Source of the DNA: an uncultured bacterium | Lineage (GTDB): Bacteria > Bacillota > Clostridia > Lachnospirales > Lachnospiraceae | Reading direction: 5' to 3' | DNA length: 28,463 nt | Assembly (NCBI GenBank): GCA_905216215.1 | Contig: CAJMSZ010000029.1 | Coordinates: forward strand, 1 to 28,463 | Shown: positions 7,701-15,450 of the stretch, one piece after another | Layout: the number at the start of each line of letters is the position of its first letter | Position numbering within the stretch: position 1 is the first letter of the stretch | Made by a program: the position numbers and the translations under genes | Notes under the pieces: generated by a model | Told to the model about the DNA's origin: nothing | The model's database searches: none | What the model saw: only the letters and a program-made list of their open reading frames with translations

Positions 7701-9017
7701 TTAAATATCCTTTTCAAATACTGTCTGTTCATCAACTGGCACTGTAAGAGCTTTTAATGCTCTGACACAAAGTCTTTCACGAATCTTATAAGAATCCTCA
7801 TCGCTCTGTGTTACATCGCCCAATGGATATGGAATACCAATCGCCGGAACGATTCTGTTTGCTCCGATTGTCTTGGAAATCGGAACTACAGTCGCAATAT
7901 GAACTACAGGGATACCATATTTTTCAATACCTTTAACCATCGTTGCACCGCAACGTGTACAGGTACCTCAAGTACTGGTGAGAATAACGCCATCAACGCC
8001 TTCTGCCTTCAGTCTCTGTCCAATAGCATCACCAAACTTCGCTGCGGAACCAGTCGCTGTACCAGTACCGGTTGTAGTTGCAAAGTAATCTACCAGTTTG
8101 CCGAACATACCTTCTTTTTCCAGCTTGCGGAGTGCATCAATCGGCACCGCAAGGTTTGGATTCTCTAATACGAACTGACGGTCATAACCACCATGTACCG
8201 TAAAGAAATCATCTTTTGACAAAGTATCCATGCCTTCAATTGAATAGTAACCAAATTTTGTAGCATTGGATGATTCAATGTGGTCTGGGTTTCCAAGCGG
8301 AACAACACCACTGGATGTAACAACAGCAATCTTAGCCTTAGAAAGGTCTGCGATTGGTGCTGCCGGTGGAACTCGGTCGAATTTAGGCATTGGAAGGTCT
8401 GTTTCAAATGGTTCTCCAGCCATTTTCTTAAGAAGCATCTGTAAACCACGAGTTGCTCCACGTTCTTCTGCGAAGTAGTTTACACGGATTCCTCTTTCCA
8501 GATAGCCTTCAATCTTTGGTCCAAGAATTTCTGCGCCTGTTGCCATCTTTTCAATCAGGTTAACGAACTTCGGAACTGCTTTTCTCATTGTTGCTGCTGA
8601 GTTTCCTGTTTCAACAAGGATAACATCCTTCTTGAACATATCAGCACCTGGGTTTTCAATGTACATACCAGATAATACTGGAATGCCAAGTCTTTCTTCT
8701 ACTGCTTTACAGATTGTACCACAAGCCACACCATAACGTCCTGCGTTAAATGCCGGTCCAGCTACAAATACATCTGGGTTGTATTTCTTAACCATATCGA
8801 TAATTGTATCTGTTGCAAGGTCAAGATTTTCTCCGAAATAATTGTCGCCACAGATAACAGTAGCAACGATTTCGTAGTCTTCTCCAAGTCCTGCCTTAAG
8901 AGCTAATCCAGGTCCGAGAACATCTTCTCTGACTTCTGGAGCGAAATCAGCTTTATCTTCTCCACCGATACCAGCGAAGAACTGATTCAAATAATGAACG
9001 ATTTTATATTTTGCCAT
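7701..9017 (-). CDS. Glycine/sarcosine/betaine reductase component B, selenocysteine-containing subunit (GrdB/GrdF/GrdH type)
   Basis: This is the selenoprotein subunit of the substrate-binding component B, which with a pyruvoyl subunit releases the amine and hands the carbon unit to selenoprotein A. The reading frame is interrupted by one TGA (7968-7970), codon 350. The frame is open on both sides, and the residues around it (STUGTCTRCGATM) are the family's active-site signature, so TGA is selenocysteine rather than a stop. With Sec the protein is 438 residues, the usual length. A hairpin 12 bases after the TGA fits a bacterial SECIS. The start has AGGAGG with 8-base spacing, 24 bases after the GrdE-type gene. 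Substrate class (glycine, sarcosine, betaine or other) cannot be fixed from sequence alone. Automatic annotation may split it into two pieces. Confidence 0.93.
7941..7970 (-). promoter_or_regulatory. Selenocysteine UGA codon and bacterial SECIS hairpin
   Basis: On the minus strand the UGA (7968-7970) is followed after 12 bases by CGTTGC-GGT-GCAACG (7941-7955). This is a perfect 6-bp stem with G residues in its small loop, the spacing and loop type recognised by SelB in bacteria. Confidence 0.85.
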
Positions 9018-9041
9018 AACTGTATCCTCCTTCTCAGTATC

Positions 9042-10328
9042 CTAGTATCCTCTTGCAGCCAGTTTGTTGAAACCATTTGCAATTGTTGAAGCAATGATGA
9101 TCTGAATTTCAGCTTCAAATGAGCCATCTTCATTGATACATCCAGCCCATCCACCGATCTGGCTTTCAATGTAATCCTGTGTACCAATAACCTTATCCAT
9201 TGCTGGGAACTGAAGTGTCATATTTCCCTGTCCACAAGATGCAAGTGCTGTTGCTTCGTCACATGTATCTGCAAGTGACTGTGACTTACCATCTTTTCCT
9301 GGGAATTCATCAGTAATCAATGTAACTTTTGTTCCTGCGCGTTCTACCTTGCGGCAGTTCATCATAAGGTCTGTATCTGGATTTCCGTATCCTTCTTCTG
9401 TAATAAGCACACCATCCAGTCCAAGCCAGTTCGCAAACTTGGCAACCATGTCAGAATGTCTTTCTTTGTCTGCCAGGAATACGTTTTCATTTGTTAAGAT
9501 AACACCCATGAAGTTGATATCTTTTCCATGATGTTTGTAGCACTCATCAATAACTGGGTTATGCAGATGATGATAGGTTGTAACTTTATCACATGGGGCA
9601 ACACAGTTACCAGAAACAATTGCTCCATCCATGATTTCTGTTGGGTACATGAATGTCGGTACGATCTGTTTTGCATCTACTCCATAATAGTATGTATCAT
9701 GAAGAAGTCCCTGTGACTGAAGCATGTGAATATATCCAACCTTTGGAAGATCCGGATACTGAGCTGCCTGTTCAAATACAGGTTTTGTCTCGTATACTTC
9801 TAATGTATCTGGTTCCAGGTTTCTAGCAAGTTCTCCAAGGTATGTTGCAACCTTAAGTCCTGCCATACGTCCTGCCTTTTCATATACATGAGTTTCCAGT
9901 CCTTCCTGTGGTTCAATTACTACACAGAGGTTTACTGTCTTGGAGAACGGGCAGTAGTCAGCAGCTACACCGCTCATATCAATAACACCTTCCTGGAATC
10001 CTACGATTCTACCAACTGTAACAACTGTACAGCCGTCCAGTGCATGTGTTCTTCCGCTTCCAACCTGTGGAGATACCTTTCCAATAACACCTGGGAACAT
10101 TTCCCCACCGCTTACTTTCACACGTGGTTCAATTACGTCTTTAACCGGGGTAATACGTGTTGCTTCTCCTGGTCTTGCGATGTCTAACTTACAACCGATA
10201 AGCTTGTCATCTTCCAGTACTAACGCTTCTACCTCCTCCTTGTTCACGTAAAGTACGTGATTTTCAATGTACGATTTTTCTGCAAATTGGATGTCTTTAA
10301 TCTCGAATTTACCAAGTTCCAATTTCAT
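9042..10328 (-). CDS. Glycine/sarcosine/betaine reductase component B, pyruvoyl proprotein (GrdE/GrdG/GrdI type)
   Basis: This proprotein self-cleaves to alpha and beta chains. The new N-terminal cysteine becomes the pyruvoyl group that forms a Schiff base with the substrate amine. The cleavage motif is visible as IVSGNCVAPCDK, with the expected N-C junction at Asn241-Cys242. The 428-residue length equals that of the family. The first ATG (10334) is only 2 bases from the AGGAGG, so the second ATG at 10328, with 8-base spacing, is chosen. It is the first gene of a leftward operon with the Sec subunit and an NSS symporter. No grdA lies between the two subunit genes, unlike the common grdE-grdA-grdB order of glycine reductase, which leans toward a sarcosine-, betaine- or other-substrate type (inference). 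Confidence 0.92.
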   Translation of the reverse strand: MKLELGKFEIKDIQFAEKSYIENHVLYVNKEEVEALVLEDDKLIGCKLDIARPGEATRITPVKDVIEPRVKVSGGEMFPGVIGKVSPQVGSGRTHALDGCTVVTVGRIVGFQEGVIDMSGVAADYCPFSKTVNLCVVIEPQEGLETHVYEKAGRMAGLKVATYLGELARNLEPDTLEVYETKPVFEQAAQYPDLPKVGYIHMLQSQGLLHDTYYYGVDAKQIVPTFMYPTEIMDGAIVSGNCVAPCDKVTTYHHLHNPVIDECYKHHGKDINFMGVILTNENVFLADKERHSDMVAKFANWLGLDGVLITEEGYGNPDTDLMMNCRKVERAGTKVTLITDEFPGKDGKSQSLADTCDEATALASCGQGNMTLQFPAMDKVIGTQDYIESQIGGWAGCINEDGSFEAEIQIIIASTIANGFNKLAARGY

Positions 10329-10354
10329 ATGCATTCCCTCCTTTGAATGTTGTA

Positions 10355-10365
10355 ATCGCGATAAC
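10355..10365. promoter_or_regulatory. Second operator-like site ATCGCGATAAC in the grdE leader
   Basis: An 11-base match to the promoter palindrome (ATCGCGATAAC, also at 10432-10442) lies just upstream of the grdE ribosome site. Combining both copies suggests a consensus GTTATCGCGATAAC. The two are 77 bp apart, about seven helical turns, so a looping or roadblock repressor is conceivable. Confidence 0.55.
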
Positions 10366-10419
10366 CCATAGATAAAAAAAATAAGTGTTTCATATGTTTT
10401 CCTTATCTCTTATGACTGC

Positions 10420-10448
10420 ATTATAGTTCTTATCGCGATAACTTTCAA
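10420..10448 (-). promoter_or_regulatory. Sigma-A promoter of the grdE-grdB-symporter operon
   Basis: On the minus strand TTGAAA (10443-10448) and TATAAT (10420-10425) have a 17-bp spacer, giving a leader of about 85 bases before grdE. The spacer is largely filled by a palindrome, which would place a bound protein between the RNA polymerase contacts. Confidence 0.8.
10430..10441. promoter_or_regulatory. Palindromic operator TTATCGCGATAA inside the promoter spacer
   Basis: This 12-bp perfect palindrome is GC-centred within very AT-rich DNA and lies exactly between the -35 and -10 of the grdE promoter. That position is typical of a repressor site. Candidate binders in the window are the TetR protein (11632-12330) and the divergent LysR protein; TetR suits a short perfect dyad better. 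Confidence 0.65.
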
Positions 10449-10458
10449 GCATTTTTGG

Positions 10459-10485
10459 TGCACTTTTTAATTTTGTTGCACTTTT
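10459..10485. repeat. Direct repeat TGCACTTTT upstream of the grdE promoter
   Basis: TGCACTTTT occurs at 10459-10467 and 10477-10485, 18 bp apart. This is about 46-72 bp upstream of the predicted grdE start, the zone where LysR activators usually bind. The remaining divergent stretch up to 10716 is AT-rich with long T-runs and holds no gene. Confidence 0.4.
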
Positions 10486-10619
10486 CACATATTTTTTTCT
10501 CAATTTTTGTTATTTTACCGAAAATTATTTTTTTCTGCATTTTCTATTGACATTTTTTTGACGTTCGAACTATTTATTTTATCTATAACCAATATTGAGT
10601 GATAACTTCCATAATTTTC

Positions 10620-10648
10620 TTGTTTTTATAGTCGATTCATCGTATGAT
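10620..10648 (+). promoter_or_regulatory. Possible promoter of the LysR gene
   Basis: TTGTTT (10620-10625) and TATGAT (10643-10648) have a 17-bp spacer, with the AAGGAGG of the LysR gene about 50 bases further on. The hexamers are imperfect, so this is tentative. Confidence 0.4.
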
Positions 10649-10716
10649 AAGAATAATAGTAATCTTGATAATACAAAAGATTTTACCCCTTAAAATAAGA
10701 AAAGGAGGGCAGATGT

Positions 10717-11598
10717 ATGAGTATTCAAAAATATATGTCTTTTGTAAAAGCGGTAGAATACGGCAGTTTCTCGAAAGCTGGTGAAAAGCTTAGTTACTCT
10801 CAGTCCGGTATCAGCCGCATGATTGGCGATTTGGAAAAAGAGTGGGGCGTTACTTTATTGGAGCGTGGCAAGGGCGGTGTCAAGCTTACCTCTGATGGGC
10901 TAAAGCTGCTGCCCTATGCGAAGAATATTGTAGATGAATATGAGAAACTGCAGATGCAGGTAGATGAGCTGAACGGACTTCAATCCGGACTAATTCGTAT
11001 TGGTACCTTTTCCAGCCCATCCACACACTGGCTTCCGAACATTATCCGTGAATTTCAGAAGGACTATCCCCATATCGATTATGAACTTCTTCTCGGAGAT
11101 TATGCCGAAATAGAAAACTGGATAGCTGAAGGCCGTGTGGACTGCGGATTTGTATGTCTGCCAACCCGTTCGGAATTTGAAACTATTTTTCTCGATGAGG
11201 ACCCGTTCATGGTCATAATGCCAGAAGACCATCCGCTGGCCTCACTTCCGGTATTTCCGATAGCATCTCTCTGTGATTATCCATTTATGCTGATGGAAAA
11301 AGGGGAAAAAGCAGAAATCTCTGCTCTTCTCGCCCAGTATGGTCTGTCTCCGAAAATTCATTTTACCACCTGGGATGACTACGCAATTATGTCTATGGTG
11401 GAAAATGGACTCGGTATCAGTGTCCTTCCAAAGTTGATTCTAAGACGGATTCCTTATCATGTTGTCATCAAGGATCTGGATGTTCCGGCCTCCCGCCGGA
11501 TTTGCCTTGCGTTGAAAGACAAGCGGTCCGCATCGGTAGCCGTGAAACGTTTTCTTGATTATCTGGATTATCGTAATATAGACAAAAAAAAGGCTTAG
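10717..11598 (+). CDS. LysR-family transcriptional regulator
   Basis: This DNA-binding regulator has 293 residues, the standard LysR length. Residues 1-60 form the winged helix-turn-helix with the family pattern (FVKAVEYGSFSKAGEKLSYS, then QSGISRMIGDLEKEWGVTLLER). Two alpha/beta effector-binding lobes follow, beginning at GLIRIGTFSSPSTHWLP. The start at 10717 has AAGGAGG with 8-base spacing. It diverges from the grdE operon over a 388-bp intergenic region, the classic arrangement in which a LysR protein controls the neighbouring promoter and itself. The effector is unknown; the reductase substrate is an obvious candidate by inference. The stop codon lies inside the stem of the following terminator. 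Confidence 0.93.
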   Translation: MSIQKYMSFVKAVEYGSFSKAGEKLSYSQSGISRMIGDLEKEWGVTLLERGKGGVKLTSDGLKLLPYAKNIVDEYEKLQMQVDELNGLQSGLIRIGTFSSPSTHWLPNIIREFQKDYPHIDYELLLGDYAEIENWIAEGRVDCGFVCLPTRSEFETIFLDEDPFMVIMPEDHPLASLPVFPIASLCDYPFMLMEKGEKAEISALLAQYGLSPKIHFTTWDDYAIMSMVENGLGISVLPKLILRRIPYHVVIKDLDVPASRRICLALKDKRSASVAVKRFLDYLDYRNIDKKKA

Positions 11599-11618
11599 TC
11601 ACACTGACCAAGCCTTTT
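11588..11618. terminator. Strong bidirectional terminator between lysR and tetR
   Basis: A 14-bp stem, AAAAGGCTTAGTCA (11588-11601) with TGACCAAGCCTTTT (11605-11618), has one A-C mismatch on the plus strand that becomes a G-U pair on the minus strand. U-runs follow on both strands. It ends the LysR transcript and the long pst-pho-grdX-tetR transcript. Confidence 0.88.
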
Positions 11619-11631
11619 ATTCAGCACATGT

Positions 11632-12330
11632 TTACTTTCCATAACCTTGATATCCCTTTAAGTCCTTTGCCAGACGCATCACTACCCAGTCCAGATCGTC
11701 GATATACTTCTGTACCCAGATATCCAGTTCCTCTTCCGGAATCTTATAATCCACTACCATTTTGAAGTAACCTTCATACAGCACACATGCCATTCGATTC
11801 AAGCGTACTGCTTCGTCATAGTCGATCACACCTTCTGCAACACACTTCTTGCAGATCTGAAAATCTCGTCCCATAAAATCTACGGTTTCCAACATCTCAG
11901 AAAAGAAGTCATTCGTCTTATCTTTCTCTTCCGGGAACATCTCATAGTATTCTTTGATAGAGACATTCAACTTGGAATTATCGTTCACTAAAAACAAGGT
12001 ATCGTACTCATGTTGATGGCGGAATGCTTCTTTACTGTAACAATCCCAAATTCCTACATAATAATCCCAGATATTCTTCCATCCCTTTTCTGCTTCATTC
12101 AGACGATTGATATACCCTTTCAGTGTATGCAGTTCTGCATAATAAATCAATTCTGACAGATTTTCAAAATGTCGGTATAAACTGGCTGATGAACATTCCA
12201 TCTCCTTGGCAATCCTGCGGATCGATACTGCCTCAACGCCCTCATTATCAATGATCTCAATTGTTTTCGCAATATAATCTTTCTTAGTCAAGCCCTTAAA
12301 ATAAGCGGCCTTCGGTTTCCCGTTACTCAT
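11632..12330 (-). CDS. TetR-family transcriptional regulator
   Basis: The 232-residue protein has a TetR-type N-terminal helix-turn-helix (IAKTIEIIDNEGVEAVSIRR, then IAKEMECSSASLYRHFENLSEL, ending in the canonical LYRHF). An all-helical ligand domain follows, rich in Tyr, Asp and Glu. The start ATG has only a weak AGAAG site, and the gene begins 16 bases after the GrdX-like gene, suggesting coupling within one transcript. It closes the leftward run that begins with pstS and stops at a strong terminator. A TetR next to a GrdX-like gene and near a grd operon with perfect palindromes makes it a candidate repressor of that operon (inference). Confidence 0.88.
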   Translation of the reverse strand: MSNGKPKAAYFKGLTKKDYIAKTIEIIDNEGVEAVSIRRIAKEMECSSASLYRHFENLSELIYYAELHTLKGYINRLNEAEKGWKNIWDYYVGIWDCYSKEAFRHQHEYDTLFLVNDNSKLNVSIKEYYEMFPEEKDKTNDFFSEMLETVDFMGRDFQICKKCVAEGVIDYDEAVRLNRMACVLYEGYFKMVVDYKIPEEELDIWVQKYIDDLDWVVMRLAKDLKGYQGYGK

Positions 12331-12346
12331 AGTCTTCTACTGCTAT

Positions 12347-12736
12347 CTAGGAAATTCTAGGCATAAAATTATCCACTACCGATAAATCTATGGTCTTGAA
12401 ATCATTAGCAACCCTTTCTTCATAATTCGTAGGAGTCGGTGCGATATCCTGCCACTGCCTGTATGTCTCAATACACTTTTCAATCAACATGATATCCTTT
12501 GTATTATCCTCATCCCCTTTTGGATAAACCGCTACGGAACGATATGGTGTCTGATTCGGCTTCAGACTGGATGCCTGCGGATGAGTAAGCAACACATGCC
12601 TGTCATACACCAGATCCCTCACTTTAATTAAAACTGCTTCGTACGAAGCTACCAAAATGACGTTCGTAATATCTTTATATTTTTCATAAACGCGATCATT
12701 ATTGGTCACTAAGATGGTGTCTTCCAGTTTCCACAC
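12347..12736 (-). CDS. grdX: GrdX-like protein
   Basis: GrdX is a small protein of unknown biochemical role usually encoded in glycine/sarcosine/betaine reductase operons. This 129-residue product shows the features I associate with it: an N-terminal ILVTNNDRVYEKY strand-and-helix start, the central block VRDLVYDRHVLLTHP followed by SLKPNQTPYRSV, and the C-terminal FKTIDLSVV. The start is GTG, with GGAG 10 bases upstream; the ribosome site overlaps the phoR stop region. It sits 6 bases after phoR, not in the grdE-grdB operon, from which it is separated by tetR and lysR. The family call rests on motif memory, so it is less certain than its neighbours. Confidence 0.72.
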   Translation of the reverse strand: MWKLEDTILVTNNDRVYEKYKDITNVILVASYEAVLIKVRDLVYDRHVLLTHPQASSLKPNQTPYRSVAVYPKGDEDNTKDIMLIEKCIETYRQWQDIAPTPTNYEERVANDFKTIDLSVVDNFMPRIS

Positions 12737-12742
12737 GAAACA

Positions 12743-14098
12743 TCATCTCCTTCCTTCATCAGATAGATTTATTATATCGGCATCTTCCTTAAAAGTCAAT
12801 TCCATCCTGGTGCCGCGTCCCACTTCACTCTGCACAGAAATTTCTGCATTGTGAAGCATTGCACCATGTTTCACAATAGAAAGTCCAAGTCCCGTTCCTC
12901 CTGTCTCCCGGGAATGACTTTTATCTACCCGATAGAACCGCTCAAAGATTCTGTCCTGATGTTCCTTAGGAATTCCAATCCCTGTATCTGTAACAATGAC
13001 TTTAATGCCCTGAAGGGTTTTCCCTGTCCACACAGAAACCTTTCCGTGCTCTACATTGTATTTCACCGCATTTTCACACAGGTTGGAAATCATTTCCTCC
13101 AGAACCTGCGGAACACCTTCTACGCACACCGGTTCCCCCACCAGTTCCATCTGTACCTGCTTCTTCTCCGCAAGCGGTGACAGACGGATAATAATTTTCT
13201 TAGAAAGCGCATACAAATCCACCGGTTCTTTCTCCATTTCCGGAAGTCCTTCGTCCAGCTTGGATATTTGGATAATATCACTCACTAAAGTAATCATGCG
13301 ACTGGCTTCCTGATAAATACGCTCGGCAAATTTTTTCGTATCTTCCGGTTTTACCAGACCTTCTTTCATAATTTCCGCATAACCGGAAATAGACGTAAGC
13401 GGTGTCTTAAGTTCATGGGATACATTTGCCGAAAATTCTTTCCGCATCTGCTCCACCTTAGCTTTTTCCTGATTTTGTGTATCTAATCGTTCCAAGAGCG
13501 GCACCAGCTCCTCATACACGGTATTTTCCATAGGGTGCTCCAAGTCCAGTCCGTACACAGGACGCATAAGCCTCTGCACTTCCAGATGGGCAAGTCCCCA
13601 TGCAAGTCCAATCAAAATCAGACCAATTACCAGCATCTGGGGAAATGCGGAAAGAGCAGTCTGAAGAACAGAATCCATCCCCCGGGATACACGAAGGACG
13701 GAGCCATCTTCCATACGGAGGGCATAATACAGCATTTCTTCCCCCAAAGTGTCTGATTTGCGGATTTGTTCTCCATCCCCATTTTGAAGAGCCTCCTGCA
13801 CTTCTTTTCTGGATTTATGATTTTCCAGTGTGGTGCGGTCCGTCTTGGAATCGTATAACACTTCCCCTTCTGCACTGATATGGGTAACTCTTGTCACCGA
13901 ATCTGCCTCGTTCACTCGCTGCAGATAAGCTTCTCCACTTAATTCCAATGAAATTGCAATATAACTTGCCTCCTGCTTTAATTCCGTCTTTACATTCTCC
14001 AATGTCTGTCGGTAAACCATGAATGTCATCAACACATAAGAAAGAGCAAGTGACAGAAACACGACCAGATACATACTTTTTCGAATTCTGTTTTTCAT
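12743..14098 (-). CDS. phoR: PhoR-type sensor histidine kinase
   Basis: This membrane histidine kinase is the likely sensor for phosphate limitation through PstSCAB-PhoU. Its 451 residues hold a first span at about 10-30 and an extracytoplasmic sensor segment of about 120 residues. A second span lies at about 152-172. The HisKA box FSANVSHELKTPL carries phospho-acceptor His228. The ATPase domain shows NLCENAVKYN, DTGIGIPKEHQDRIFERFYR and GGTGLGLSIVKH. Its start overlaps the phoB stop as ATGA, so it is coupled to phoB. Order and overlap with phoB, phoU and pst give the PhoR assignment; by sequence alone it is a generic PhoR-class kinase. Confidence 0.9.
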   Translation of the reverse strand: MKNRIRKSMYLVVFLSLALSYVLMTFMVYRQTLENVKTELKQEASYIAISLELSGEAYLQRVNEADSVTRVTHISAEGEVLYDSKTDRTTLENHKSRKEVQEALQNGDGEQIRKSDTLGEEMLYYALRMEDGSVLRVSRGMDSVLQTALSAFPQMLVIGLILIGLAWGLAHLEVQRLMRPVYGLDLEHPMENTVYEELVPLLERLDTQNQEKAKVEQMRKEFSANVSHELKTPLTSISGYAEIMKEGLVKPEDTKKFAERIYQEASRMITLVSDIIQISKLDEGLPEMEKEPVDLYALSKKIIIRLSPLAEKKQVQMELVGEPVCVEGVPQVLEEMISNLCENAVKYNVEHGKVSVWTGKTLQGIKVIVTDTGIGIPKEHQDRIFERFYRVDKSHSRETGGTGLGLSIVKHGAMLHNAEISVQSEVGRGTRMELTFKEDADIINLSDEGRR

Positions 14099-14769
14099 AG
14101 TTTATCCCCTATTCTGTAGCCCACACCGCGAACTGTTTCAATACACTCCCCGGCTTTACCCAGCTTTTGTCTTAAGGTTCGCACATGGACGTCTACCGTT
14201 CTTGTTTCCCCGTCAAAATCATAGCCCCAGATTTTCTCCAGAAGCTGGTCACGGGTCAGCACAATATTCCGGTTCTCCAGAAGATAAGCCAGCATTTCAA
14301 ATTCTTTCAAAGTCAGTACAACCGGTTTTCCCTCTACCATCACTTCATGCTTCTTCTTGTCCAGAGAAATCGCGCCATATGCATGTTCTTCTTTGCCTCC
14401 TTGAGGCTTTGCTCTTCGAAGTACTGCCTTGATTCTGGAGAGTAGTTCCATCATTCCAAAGGGCTTCACTACATAGTCATCGGCTCCCCCATCCAAAGCC
14501 ATAACTTTATCGTACTCCGACCCTTTTGCGGTCAGCATAATCACCGGAATATCCTTTGTCCGTTCGTTGGATTTTAAACGTTTTAGAATCGCCATTCCAT
14601 CTTCCCCCGGAAGCATGATATCAAGCAAAACAAGCTCTGGAAGTTCTCCCTCCAGAGCTGCAAAAAAATCTTTTCCATTTTCAAATCCCTGTGCATGTAC
14701 TCCCGTTGTTTCCAGTGTATAAATCACAAGCTCACGGATATTTCCATCATCTTCTACACAAAAAATCAT
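14095..14769 (-). CDS. phoB: PhoB/PhoP-type response regulator
   Basis: This OmpR-class response regulator has 224 residues. The receiver domain shows the acidic pair VEDD near the N-terminus, the phosphorylation site Asp50 in LVLLDIMLPGEDG, the conserved Thr in MLTAKGS and Lys in VVKPF. The C-terminal winged helix has the family's LTLKEFEML, LLEKIWGYDFDGETRTVDVH and RGVGYRI. It starts 5 bases after a GAGG site. It follows phoU closely and overlaps phoR. It is expected to bind the TT(T/A)ACA repeats upstream of pstS and activate this whole cluster. Confidence 0.92.
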   Translation of the reverse strand: MIFCVEDDGNIRELVIYTLETTGVHAQGFENGKDFFAALEGELPELVLLDIMLPGEDGMAILKRLKSNERTKDIPVIMLTAKGSEYDKVMALDGGADDYVVKPFGMMELLSRIKAVLRRAKPQGGKEEHAYGAISLDKKKHEVMVEGKPVVLTLKEFEMLAYLLENRNIVLTRDQLLEKIWGYDFDGETRTVDVHVRTLRQKLGKAGECIETVRGVGYRIGDKL

Positions 14770-14790
14770 CGTTTCCTCTTTTCCGGATTC

Positions 14791-15447
14791 TTAAAGCTGT
14801 GTGAGACTTGCATGAGTTCCTGTGATGGAAAATTCTACCCATTCTGCAATATTGGTTGCATGATCACCGATTCGCTCTAAGTATTTGGCAATCATAATCA
14901 AATCGATTGCCTGGTCTGCATTTGTACTCTCACGCTTTGAAATGAAATCCACCAATTCTTGTTTAATTTTGTCAAACATGGCATCCACCGTATCATCCGC
15001 ACACATAACTCGTCGCGCAAGTTCCAGATTTTTCTGCACATAAGCCGATACACTGTCGTGCACCATTTTCGCTGCCGCTTCTGCCATAAGGCGAATATCT
15101 GCCAGTGACTGGTTCTCCTCAAACTTTGTGGACATTACAATATCCGCAATATCTGCTGTCTGATCACCAATACGCTCCATATCAGTAATCATCTTAAGTG
15201 CTGCCGAGATTTGCCGCAAGTCCCTTGCTACAGGCTGTTGCTGAAGTAACAGCTTCAGGCACAGATTCTCAATATCCTTCTCCTGATGGTCTATCTCCTC
15301 ATCTGATTCAATGACCTTTTTTGCAAGACTTAAATCCTCTGTTTCCAGCGCTTTTGTAGCATTCTCTATCGCTATTTCACAAAGTTCTCCCATATGAGTC
15401 AGCAGTTCATTCAAATACTCTAACTGACTGTCAAAACGATTACGCAT
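14791..15447 (-). CDS. phoU: Phosphate signalling regulator PhoU
   Basis: PhoU links the Pst transporter to the PhoR kinase and damps phosphate uptake. The protein of 218 residues is all-helical with two repeated three-helix bundles, each with a metal-type acidic motif: ITDMERIGDQTADIA in the first and KYLERIGDHATNIAEWV in the second. This is the standard length and layout. It begins 3 bases after the pstB stop and precedes phoB by 21 bases, so it is part of one transcript. Confidence 0.95.
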   Translation of the reverse strand: MRNRFDSQLEYLNELLTHMGELCEIAIENATKALETEDLSLAKKVIESDEEIDHQEKDIENLCLKLLLQQQPVARDLRQISAALKMITDMERIGDQTADIADIVMSTKFEENQSLADIRLMAEAAAKMVHDSVSAYVQKNLELARRVMCADDTVDAMFDKIKQELVDFISKRESTNADQAIDLIMIAKYLERIGDHATNIAEWVEFSITGTHASLTQL

Positions 15448-15450
15448 ATC

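Noticed and set aside
7701..9017. Two separate or broken genes in the GrdB region
   Set aside because: The only interruption is a TGA within the family's selenocysteine motif, with continuous homology-like sequence on both sides and a SECIS hairpin; it is one intact selenoprotein gene.
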